DNA from: Thiotrichales bacterium
GTDB taxonomy: Bacteria; Pseudomonadota; Gammaproteobacteria; JAAZVR01
Reading direction: 5' to 3'
NCBI GenBank assembly: GCA_018623305.1
Contig: JAAZVR010000067.1
Span: 1 to 6,306 of the forward strand
DNA length: 6,306 bases
The position numbers and the translations under genes are program-made. Below the pieces are notes generated by a model. That model ran no database searches. It saw only the letters and a program-made list of their open reading frames with translations, and was not told the origin of the DNA. Within the stretch, counting starts at the first letter, position 1. Every line of letters starts with the position of its first letter. Below, piece by piece: positions 1-5,262 of the stretch.

Positions 1-89
1 AATTCCAAATCATTCGATTCAACTTTAAACAGTCGTGATTGAGCCACAATTTCTGAATGATGAATTTGCGGTTTGCTCGGCTGAGTCAT
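1..89 (-). CDS. nudE: ADP compounds hydrolase NudE, N-terminal fragment
   Basis: This is the 5' end of a minus-strand gene that runs off the left edge; 29 codons plus two bases are present. The peptide begins MTQPSKPQIHHSEIVAQSR and continues LFKVESNDLEF. It matches the start of E. coli NudE (KPxIxxxExVAxSRLFxVESxDLEF) closely in spacing and wording. NudE is a cytoplasmic Nudix hydrolase that splits ADP-ribose, NADH and related ADP compounds. Its Nudix box lies further in and is outside the window, so catalytic residues cannot be checked. The start is supported by GAGGA (plus 98-102) 8 nt upstream of the ATG. The gene is divergent from yrfG; nudE and yrfG are close neighbours in many Gammaproteobacteria, and this supports both calls. 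Confidence 0.85.
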   Translation of the reverse strand, partial: MTQPSKPQIHHSEIVAQSRLFKVESNDLE

Positions 90-137
90 ACACTACGTCC
101 TCAATAATTTAGATTAAGTATAACGAAGTTTCTCCAA
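90..137. promoter_or_regulatory. divergent nudE/yrfG intergenic region
   Basis: This 48-bp AT-rich gap separates two divergent starts and must hold the leaders, and possibly promoters, of both. TATAAC at 119-124 could be a -10 for yrfG, and the overlapping TATACT (minus, 117-122) a -10 for nudE. Neither has a good -35 at the usual spacing. The nudE ribosome binding site GAGGA lies at 98-102 (minus). yrfG has only a weak GAAG at 125-128. The promoter elements are inferred from short matches only. Confidence 0.3.
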
Positions 138-806
138 ATGAACACACAACTGCCTTGGCATAAAATCGACACCGTCTTACTCGACATGGATGGCACCCTG
201 CTGGATTTGCATTTTGATGCACAATTTTGGCTGCGCCATTTACCTCAACGCTACAGCGAACACCATCAAACCACACTGGCTGAAGCCATTGATTACACGG
301 TGAAAACCATCGATGCGCAAAAAGGCACCTTGAATTGGTATTGTTTGGATTATTGGACGCAGGAATTCGGTTTCAGTATGCGCGGTGCAAAAGAGGAAAT
401 TAAGCATTTAATTGCCGTTCACCCTGGCGTATTGGAATTTTTGGATACCTTACAAAGCTGGAACAAACGGGTAGCGATTGTCACCAACGCCCACCGCGAT
501 GCCTTGGATTTAAAGCTGGAAGAAACCGCGTTGCACCACCGTGTCAATAAAGTAGTGGTGTCTCACGATTACAATAAACCCAAAGAAGATCGAACTTTTT
601 GGGATGACATGCAAAAGGATTTCCCATTCAACCCTGAACGAACTTTGTTTATTGATGACAATTTGGATGTGCTGCGCTCAGCGCGCGATTACGGTGTGAA
701 ATATTTACTGGCCATCGACCAGCCGGATTCTCAGTCACCGAGTAAGGATACGATGGAATTTGAAGGCGTGAAGCACTTTGCTGACATCACGCCAAGAATG
801 ATTTAA
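138..806 (+). CDS. yrfG: HAD-family nucleotidase YrfG (GMP/IMP nucleotidase)
   Basis: This 222-residue cytoplasmic protein of the haloacid dehalogenase superfamily has all four HAD motifs. Motif I is LLDMDGTLLD, with nucleophile D16 and acid/base D18. Motif II is IVTNA, with T116 and N117. Motif III is a lysine near 147-149 in YNKPKEDRTFW. Motif IV is FIDDN, with D173 and D174 for Mg2+. The cap domain lies between motifs I and II (about residues 25-95). Length and motif wording fit the E. coli YrfG family, which dephosphorylates purine monophosphates such as GMP and IMP; substrate is inferred from the family. The ATG at 138 puts motif I at the usual distance from the N-terminus, although the Shine-Dalgarno is weak. 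The gene is divergent from nudE. Its stop codon overlaps the stop of the small convergent gene at 803-961, so no terminator separates them. Confidence 0.93.
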   Translation: MNTQLPWHKIDTVLLDMDGTLLDLHFDAQFWLRHLPQRYSEHHQTTLAEAIDYTVKTIDAQKGTLNWYCLDYWTQEFGFSMRGAKEEIKHLIAVHPGVLEFLDTLQSWNKRVAIVTNAHRDALDLKLEETALHHRVNKVVVSHDYNKPKEDRTFWDDMQKDFPFNPERTLFIDDNLDVLRSARDYGVKYLLAIDQPDSQSPSKDTMEFEGVKHFADITPRMI

Positions 807-961
807 GCCTGTTGTTTTAAGTAGTCTTTAATTAAGCGTTCAATCAATTTCTGAACGCTGACTTCTTCTTCGATTGCTCGAATTTTTAAGGCCTTCAACG
901 TCGATTTATCAAGTCTTAACGACGTATTTTTCTTATCGTCTTTTTTCTTATCTTCGCTCAT
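803..961 (-). CDS. small ribbon-helix-helix DNA-binding protein (52 aa)
   Basis: This 52-residue protein is encoded on the minus strand. It has a charged tail (MSEDKKKDDKK), a likely beta strand NTSLRLD (residues 12-18), a first helix from about K19 to V34, a turn at S35, and a second helix VQKLIERLIKDYLKQQ (36-51). This strand-helix-helix order and size are typical of the MetJ/Arc/CopG superfamily, whose members dimerise and read DNA with the paired strand; T13, L15-R16 and neighbours would be the base-contacting face. The start is well supported: AGGGAG lies 7 nt upstream and a perfect extended -10 lies further up. The stop overlaps the yrfG stop by convergent transcription, and the gene is divergent from the mevalonate operon. 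No toxin partner is visible. A role as autoregulator, or as regulator of the adjacent operon, is inferred from position. The family call is by pattern; the exact family was not identified. Confidence 0.75.
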   Translation of the reverse strand: MSEDKKKDDKKNTSLRLDKSTLKALKIRAIEEEVSVQKLIERLIKDYLKQQA

Positions 962-968
962 TTGCCGG

Positions 969-974
969 CTCCCT
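969..974 (-). promoter_or_regulatory. ribosome binding site of the ribbon-helix-helix gene
   Basis: On the minus strand AGGGAG sits 7 nt before the ATG at 961-959. This is a strong Shine-Dalgarno match and is one of the main reasons to accept this short gene as real. Confidence 0.6.
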
Positions 975-1003
975 AAACCTTAGACACCTTATGAATTGAC
1001 GTC

Positions 1004-1030
1004 ATTATATCACGCGTTTTTCGATTCAAA
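1004..1030 (-). promoter_or_regulatory. extended -10 promoter for the ribbon-helix-helix gene
   Basis: Read on the minus strand, 1012-1004 is TGATATAAT, a perfect extended -10 (TGnTATAAT). A weak -35-like TTTGAA lies at 1025-1030 with a short 15-nt spacer; extended -10 promoters often need little or no -35. Transcription would begin near 997 and give a leader of roughly 35 nt before the ATG. The palindrome TGACGTCA (997-1004) lies at the predicted start point, where a bound repressor would block initiation. Confidence 0.5.
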
Positions 1031-1099
1031 TATAACAAATCGCAAACTTCAGCAAATCAAACCTAAGTCCGTTAAAATTTCGTTTAACAAAAACCCCTC

Positions 1100-1104
1100 G
1101 AGGA
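1100..1104 (+). promoter_or_regulatory. ribosome binding site of HMG-CoA reductase
   Basis: GAGGA ends 5 nt before the ATG at 1110. It decides the start of the reductase in favour of this ATG over the in-frame TTG at 996, which has no comparable site. Confidence 0.6.
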
Positions 1105-1109
1105 TAACC

Positions 1110-2150
1110 ATGACTCAGGCTTTCGCCCAAATCCCAATGCAAAGTGTTGGCCCGATTAAAATCACGGGCAATATTGTGAACGATGATTTAATGCTGCCTA
1201 TGGCAACTTATGAAACACCGCTGTGGCCATCGGTCAATCGCGGTGCGCGCGTATTCACTAAAGCTGGCGGGTTACAGGCGACGTTAGTCGATGAGCGAAT
1301 GACCCGTTCGATTTTGGTTAAAGCGAAAGATGCTCAGCAGGCCTTAGACGCTTGGCGCTCAATTGATGCACGCCGAGAAGATTTACAAGCCGTTGTCGCA
1401 CAATCGAGTCGTTTTGCGAAATTAATTGATATTCACGCGCAATTTGTCGGTCGTCTTTTGTATCTTCGTTTGGAATTTACCACTGGGGATGCCTCTGGAC
1501 ACAACATGGTGACTAATGCGGCGGATCATTTAATGCGCTGGGTCTTGAACGAATACCCAGAATTGGCATACGGTTCTATTTCGGGCAATCTATGTACCGA
1601 TAAAAAAGTATCCGCGGTGAATGGCCTTTTAGGTCGCGGTAAAAATGTTGTGACTGAGTGTGTGATTCCTCGCAAACTGTGCATTCGATTTTTAAAAACC
1701 ACACCTGAAAAAATGGTCGAATTGAACGTACAAAAAAACCTCGTCGGCACCAATTTAGCCGGAGGCCTTCGTTCTGCAAACGCGCATTATGCCAATATGT
1801 TATTAGGATTTTTCTTAGCAACTGGCCAAGATGCGGCCAATATTATTGAAGGCTCTCAAGGCATTGTGTATTGCGAAGTCCAAGACGGTGATTTGTATTT
1901 CTCAGTCAATATACCGAACTTAATCGTCGGCTCGGTCGGCAACGGTAAAGGCCTTGATTTTGTGCAAGAAAACTTAGCATTGCTTGGATGTACTCAATCC
2001 GATGTTGAACCTGGCGAAAACGCGCGTCGTTTAGCGATTGCCGCCGCGGCTTGTGTGGCTTGTGGTGAACTTTCTCTATTGGCCGCTCAAACCAACCCAG
2101 GCGAGCTAATGGAATCGCACATCCGCATCGAGCGAGAGCACAGTTTGTAA
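1110..2150 (+). CDS. mvaA: hydroxymethylglutaryl-CoA reductase, class I-like, short N-terminus
   Basis: This 346-residue soluble enzyme reduces HMG-CoA to mevalonate, the committed step of the pathway; class I members use NADPH. Family landmarks run in order: QIPMQSVGPI (about 7-16), MATYETPLWPSVNRG with catalytic E35, SSRFAKL, the dinucleotide-binding loop GDASGHNM (126-133), SGNLCTDKK with D164 and catalytic K165, KNLVGTNLAGG, GQDAAN with catalytic D241, PGENARRLA, and ESH with catalytic H337 near the C-terminus. All four catalytic residues (Glu, Lys, Asp, His) are therefore present. There is no membrane anchor. The start is set by GAGGA 5 nt upstream. The protein is shorter than typical soluble reductases (about 400-430 residues): it begins just before the IPxxxxGP element and lacks the preceding N-domain and ENVIG segment. 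The frame is intact, so this is not an obvious frameshift. Its stop overlaps the fni start by one base (TAATG). It is the first gene of the operon. Confidence 0.94.
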   Translation: MTQAFAQIPMQSVGPIKITGNIVNDDLMLPMATYETPLWPSVNRGARVFTKAGGLQATLVDERMTRSILVKAKDAQQALDAWRSIDARREDLQAVVAQSSRFAKLIDIHAQFVGRLLYLRLEFTTGDASGHNMVTNAADHLMRWVLNEYPELAYGSISGNLCTDKKVSAVNGLLGRGKNVVTECVIPRKLCIRFLKTTPEKMVELNVQKNLVGTNLAGGLRSANAHYANMLLGFFLATGQDAANIIEGSQGIVYCEVQDGDLYFSVNIPNLIVGSVGNGKGLDFVQENLALLGCTQSDVEPGENARRLAIAAAACVACGELSLLAAQTNPGELMESHIRIEREHSL

Positions 2151-3178
2151 TGTCGCAAACCAATCAACGCAAAATTGAACATATTGAAGCCTTTGCTCAA
2201 GATGCAGATATTGAGCGAGCGGGTCATCATTTTGACCGCATTCGCCTCAGTCATCGCGCATTGCCTGACTGCAATTTAGCCGATGTCGATGCACAAACTT
2301 CGATTTTAAATAAGGCCTTATCGTTTCCCTTTTTGATCTCGTCTATGACAGGCGGCGATCACCCCGATATTCTAAAAATCAATCGCAATTTAGCCCTAGC
2401 GTCAGAGCAGCAAAAGGTTGCATTAGCAGTGGGCTCTCAGCGCGTTTTATTTAAATCAGAAGATGCTAAAGCCAGCTTTTCTTTGCGAGAACTCGCGCCA
2501 AGCGTTCCATTGATTGCAAATATTGGCGCTGTTCAACTCAATTACGAATTAGAAACACGCCACTTTCAACACGCTATCGACGTATTGGATGCCGATGCCA
2601 TTTACCTGCACTTAAATGCATTGCAAGAAGCCGTTCAACCCGAAGGCGATACGAATTTTGTAGGCCTAATTGAAAAAATGGCTCGACTGCGCGATCAACT
2701 CAATCGTCCCGTTTGGGTCAAAGAAGTCGGCTGTGGCTTTTCAAAACCCGACCTTGAAAAATTAGTTGAATACGGTTTTGATGCTGTTGATGTCGCAGGC
2801 CATGGCGGCACCTCTTGGAGCCGAGTTGAACAGCACCGTGGCGCCCCCTTTGATTTGGGTCTGACCTTTCAAGACTGGGGCGTTCCAACGCCCATCGCGT
2901 TACGCAATACACTCGAATACCCGAGCATTCAAACACGCATCGCCAGCGGTGGCATTCGCAACGGTTTAGACATGGTGAAATGTGTTATAATCGGCGCCAA
3001 TTTATGTGGTGTGGCTGCGCCTTTACTCGCGCCGGCCTTAGATAGCTGCGAAAGCGTTGAAGAAACCATCGAACGTTTCAAGCAAGAATTTCGTGTCGCA
3101 ATGTTTTTACTCGGCAGCACCACACTAGAACAACTTTCAGGAAATGAGTCGTTAATTGAATATGCAAATTGGTATTGA
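2150..3178 (+). CDS. fni: type 2 isopentenyl-diphosphate delta-isomerase
   Basis: This 342-residue cytoplasmic flavoenzyme interconverts IPP and DMAPP using reduced FMN and Mg2+. Type 2 signatures appear in order: RKIEHIEAF near the N-terminus (7-15), ISSMTGGD (63-70), VGSQR (94-98), ANIGAVQL (123-130), LHLNALQEAVQPEGD (153-167, with Q159 and metal-binding E160), VKEVGCGFS (190-198), DVAGHGGTSW (214-223), DWGVPTP (242-248), and the phosphate-binding ASGGIRNG (265-272) before a C-terminal IGANLCGVAAP. Length is normal for the family. It is unrelated to the type 1 (Nudix) isomerase. The ATG at 2150 overlaps the reductase stop, which suggests translational coupling; a purine-rich GCGAGAG lies some 13 nt upstream. 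Type 2 isomerases are commonly encoded with mevalonate genes, as here. The last part of the gene also contains a possible internal promoter. Confidence 0.97.
   Translation: MSQTNQRKIEHIEAFAQDADIERAGHHFDRIRLSHRALPDCNLADVDAQTSILNKALSFPFLISSMTGGDHPDILKINRNLALASEQQKVALAVGSQRVLFKSEDAKASFSLRELAPSVPLIANIGAVQLNYELETRHFQHAIDVLDADAIYLHLNALQEAVQPEGDTNFVGLIEKMARLRDQLNRPVWVKEVGCGFSKPDLEKLVEYGFDAVDVAGHGGTSWSRVEQHRGAPFDLGLTFQDWGVPTPIALRNTLEYPSIQTRIASGGIRNGLDMVKCVIIGANLCGVAAPLLAPALDSCESVEETIERFKQEFRVAMFLLGSTTLEQLSGNESLIEYANWY
2983..2991 (+). promoter_or_regulatory. possible internal extended -10 promoter within fni
   Basis: TGTTATAAT is a perfect match to the extended -10 (TGnTATAAT) inside the coding sequence of fni. 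It would start transcription near 2998, about 165 nt before mvaS, and could serve mvaS and the downstream kinases separately. The codons involved include ATA, an uncommon isoleucine codon in these genes. A -35 of good quality is not seen, and a chance match is quite possible. Confidence 0.25.
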
Positions 3179-4331
3179 CCGCATTCACTTCGCAACCGCA
3201 TCGCAAGCTTTTGATTTAAAAGACTTAGCTGAAGCTCGCTCTGTTGACCCAGACAAATACACAATTGGTATTGGTCAGGACAAAATGAGCATGGCGGGCG
3301 AAGATGAAGACATCGTGACATTAGGCGCTAATGCGGCCTTGCCGATCGTTGAAGGCCATGAAGGCAGCATTGACGCGCTATTATTTGCGACTGAATCCTC
3401 TGTCGATCAATCAAAATCAGCGGGCGTTCATGTACATGAATTACTGGGATTGAATTCTCGTTGCCGTGTCGTTGAATTAAAACACGCCTGCTACAGTGGA
3501 ACAGCCGCTTTGCAGATGGCGGTCGGCATGGTCGCTCGAAACCCGAAACAATCCGTTTTAGTGATTGCATCGGATATTGCACGTTATGAACTGGAATCGC
3601 CAGGCGAATCAACCCAAGGCTGTGGTGCTGTAGCCATGTTGGTTAAAGCCAATCCAAGCATCTTGGCCATTGAACCTGACTCAGGCTTACACACCCAAGA
3701 TGTGATGGATTTCTGGCGCCCGAATTACAGTGATACGGCGATGGTCGATGGCAAGTATTCAGCGAAGGTTTATTTAGACTCGTTGAAACACGCATGGCTA
3801 CATTTTCAAGAAGTCAGCGGCATGGTTATCTCGGATATTCAGCATTTTTGTTATCACTTACCGTTTACAAAAATGGCGGAAAAAGCGCACGCTCGCTTGT
3901 TAAAAGTGAATAAAACCGACCACCCAAAAATCGAATCGTTAAAAGCAACACTGCAATACAACCGCATTGTAGGCAATAGCTACACAGCTTCTTTGTACAT
4001 TGGTTTTTGCTCATTACTAGACAATGCAAAAGAAGATTTAGCCAACCAACGAGTCGGTTTTTTCAGCTATGGTTCAGGGTGTGTTGCAGAGTTTTTCAGC
4101 GGCTTGATTCAACCGGGCTACAAAGAACGCTTATTAACCGAGTCGCATCAAAACGCTTTGAGTGCGCGACGCACAATTGATTACCCTGAATATTTGGCGT
4201 TGTATAAAACTCAGCATCATAGCGACGGTCAAGATTTTGAATCCCGCCCAATGACGCAAGGTCAGTTCCGATTTTCAGGCATCAAAGACCACAAGCGTCT
4301 GTATGAACGCAATGAGTCTAGCGAAGGCTAA
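3162..4331 (+). CDS. mvaS: hydroxymethylglutaryl-CoA synthase
   Basis: This 389-residue cytoplasmic enzyme of the thiolase-like superfamily condenses acetyl-CoA with acetoacetyl-CoA to HMG-CoA. It aligns with bacterial MvaS from the first residues (MQIGIDRIHF versus MTIGIDKINF in Staphylococcus). The catalytic triad is present: E78 in LLFATESS, nucleophile C110 in ELKHACYSG, and H232 in YHLPFTK. Other family landmarks are ASDIARYELESPGESTQGCG (136-155), VMDFWRPN (181-188), YNRIVGNSYTASLY (266-279) and FFSYGSGCVAEFF (300-312). Length equals the usual bacterial size. ATG 3162 is chosen over the in-frame TTG at 3156 because it reproduces the conserved N-terminus. The start lies inside fni (17-bp overlap) and has no close Shine-Dalgarno (AGGA is 19 nt away), which points to coupled translation from fni. 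The 3' end overlaps the mevalonate kinase gene. Confidence 0.97.
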   Translation: MQIGIDRIHFATASQAFDLKDLAEARSVDPDKYTIGIGQDKMSMAGEDEDIVTLGANAALPIVEGHEGSIDALLFATESSVDQSKSAGVHVHELLGLNSRCRVVELKHACYSGTAALQMAVGMVARNPKQSVLVIASDIARYELESPGESTQGCGAVAMLVKANPSILAIEPDSGLHTQDVMDFWRPNYSDTAMVDGKYSAKVYLDSLKHAWLHFQEVSGMVISDIQHFCYHLPFTKMAEKAHARLLKVNKTDHPKIESLKATLQYNRIVGNSYTASLYIGFCSLLDNAKEDLANQRVGFFSYGSGCVAEFFSGLIQPGYKERLLTESHQNALSARRTIDYPEYLALYKTQHHSDGQDFESRPMTQGQFRFSGIKDHKRLYERNESSEG

Positions 4332-5262
4332 TGGCAAACTGATCATCTCGGGAGAACATTCCGTTGTCTATGGTCAACCTGCTTTAGCCACTCAGTTAAA
4401 TCGCTCAACGATTTGCTCCATCAACACGCGTCATGACGCCCTGGTTAACATCCAACTTAAAACGCTGAATTTAAACTTCAATGAAACTCAAGCTGATCTG
4501 ATTGATTTTTTCCAGCACTCTGAAGCGCGCTATGCTGAATTTTTAAATAATCAATTATTGATTGCTAACGTGTTACCAGAACCAGAGGATTACGCTCGTT
4601 TTTGTATCGGCGCAGTTCTTTCCAAACTAGCATTAGATACAGGCCTGAGCATTGCCATTGATTCAGATATTCCTGTGGGCTGCGGCTTGGGTTCTTCTGC
4701 CGCTTTAGCGCACGCAATTTTTGCTGCGTTTCAAAAACACTTCCAGCTTGATGATGATGTTTTTGAACAAGTATCATGGAGTGAACACCGCCAACACGGA
4801 CATTCTTCGGGGGTTGATGCTTGGGTCACTTGTCACGCAGGTGCAGTTGAATTTTCCAAAGACACAAGACCCAAAGCAATGACATTCCCTAAAATGGATT
4901 GGTATTGGCTTAACACAGGCCAGCCACAACAAACCACAGGCGAAGTGGTTGCTTGGGTGAAAGAGCATCATGCTCAAAGTGGCGTTTGGAATCAATTTGG
5001 CGAAGTGACTCAAGCAATCAAATCGGCTTGGCGCAATACCGACGAAGAAAAATTACATCTAGCCATTCGCGACAATCACCAACTTTTGTGCGACATCGGT
5101 GTCACACCTCCTAAAATCCAGAGCATGATTAAAATCTTGGAGTCTCAAGGGCACAGTGCAAAAATATCGGGTGCAGGCGCATTATCGGGCGATTCAGCAG
5201 GCGTTGTTTTATTGCTGAAACATCCTCAAGTTGATTTATCACCAGAATGGACAAAGCTATGA
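4312..5262 (+). CDS. mvk: mevalonate kinase (GHMP kinase family)
   Basis: This 316-residue cytoplasmic ATP-dependent kinase most likely makes mevalonate 5-phosphate. GHMP motifs are present. Motif 1 is KANGKLIISGEHSVVYG (5-21). Motif 2, the ATP phosphate loop, is PVGCGLGSSAA (121-131). HSSGVD with probable catalytic D169 is followed by a G-containing strand as in mevalonate kinases. Motif 3 is SGAGALSGDSAG (286-297). GEHxVVYG and SGVD favour mevalonate kinase over phosphomevalonate kinase or homoserine kinase. Motif 3 departs from the usual GAGGGG form. An ATG at 4303 in the same frame would add three residues; 4312 gives the usual short lead into motif 1, but the choice is uncertain because neither has a clear ribosome binding site. 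The gene overlaps the mvaS end by 20 bp (29 bp if 4303) and the next kinase by 4 bp. Which of the two adjacent kinases acts first is not proven by sequence. Confidence 0.82.
   Translation: MSLAKANGKLIISGEHSVVYGQPALATQLNRSTICSINTRHDALVNIQLKTLNLNFNETQADLIDFFQHSEARYAEFLNNQLLIANVLPEPEDYARFCIGAVLSKLALDTGLSIAIDSDIPVGCGLGSSAALAHAIFAAFQKHFQLDDDVFEQVSWSEHRQHGHSSGVDAWVTCHAGAVEFSKDTRPKAMTFPKMDWYWLNTGQPQQTTGEVVAWVKEHHAQSGVWNQFGEVTQAIKSAWRNTDEEKLHLAIRDNHQLLCDIGVTPPKIQSMIKILESQGHSAKISGAGALSGDSAGVVLLLKHPQVDLSPEWTKL

Larger units (their letters stand above)
962..1109. promoter_or_regulatory. divergent control region of the mevalonate operon
   Basis: This is the only non-coding space upstream of the mevalonate genes, so the operon promoter most likely lies here. 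Candidate plus-strand -10 elements are TAAAAT (1073-1078) and TATAAC (1031-1036); neither has a good -35. Three short dyads stand out. TGACGTCA is at 997-1004. GTTAAA-N6-TTTAAC is at 1071-1088 and overlaps the TAAAAT candidate. CCTCGAGG is at 1096-1103 and contains the ribosome binding site. These are candidate operator sites by position and symmetry only. An open frame in phase with the reductase begins with TTG at 996, but its translation looks non-coding. Confidence 0.4.

Noticed and set aside
803..961. Antitoxin of a toxin-antitoxin pair
   Set aside because: The RHH fold would fit an antitoxin, but the neighbouring genes are yrfG (a HAD nucleotidase, convergent) and HMG-CoA reductase; no toxin-sized partner is adjacent in the same direction.
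997..1004. TGACGTCA as a eukaryotic cAMP response element
   Set aside because: The 8-mer matches a CRE, but the context is plainly bacterial; it is kept only as a palindromic candidate operator.
996..1109. N-terminal extension of HMG-CoA reductase from a TTG at 996
   Set aside because: The extra 38 residues show no reductase similarity, there is no ribosome binding site, and the stretch overlaps the RHH promoter. The ATG at 1110 has GAGGA 5 nt upstream.
1526..2163. Three overlapping minus-strand open frames antisense to HMG-CoA reductase
   Set aside because: They overlap one another and a gene with clear catalytic motifs; no ribosome binding sites or recognisable domains.
3156..3161. TTG start for mvaS two codons upstream
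   Set aside because: The ATG at 3162 reproduces the conserved MxIGID start of MvaS; the TTG adds only Met-Asn with no better ribosome binding site.
2929..3321. 130-codon open frame on the minus strand across the fni/mvaS junction
   Set aside because: It lies antisense to two well-recognised genes, its translation resembles no family, and it is rich in Cys, Ser and Leu as expected of a shadow frame.
5247..5258. ATG start for the second kinase four codons upstream
   Set aside because: The ATG at 5259 gives a typical ATGA overlap and a normal distance to motif 1; the upstream choice cannot be fully excluded.
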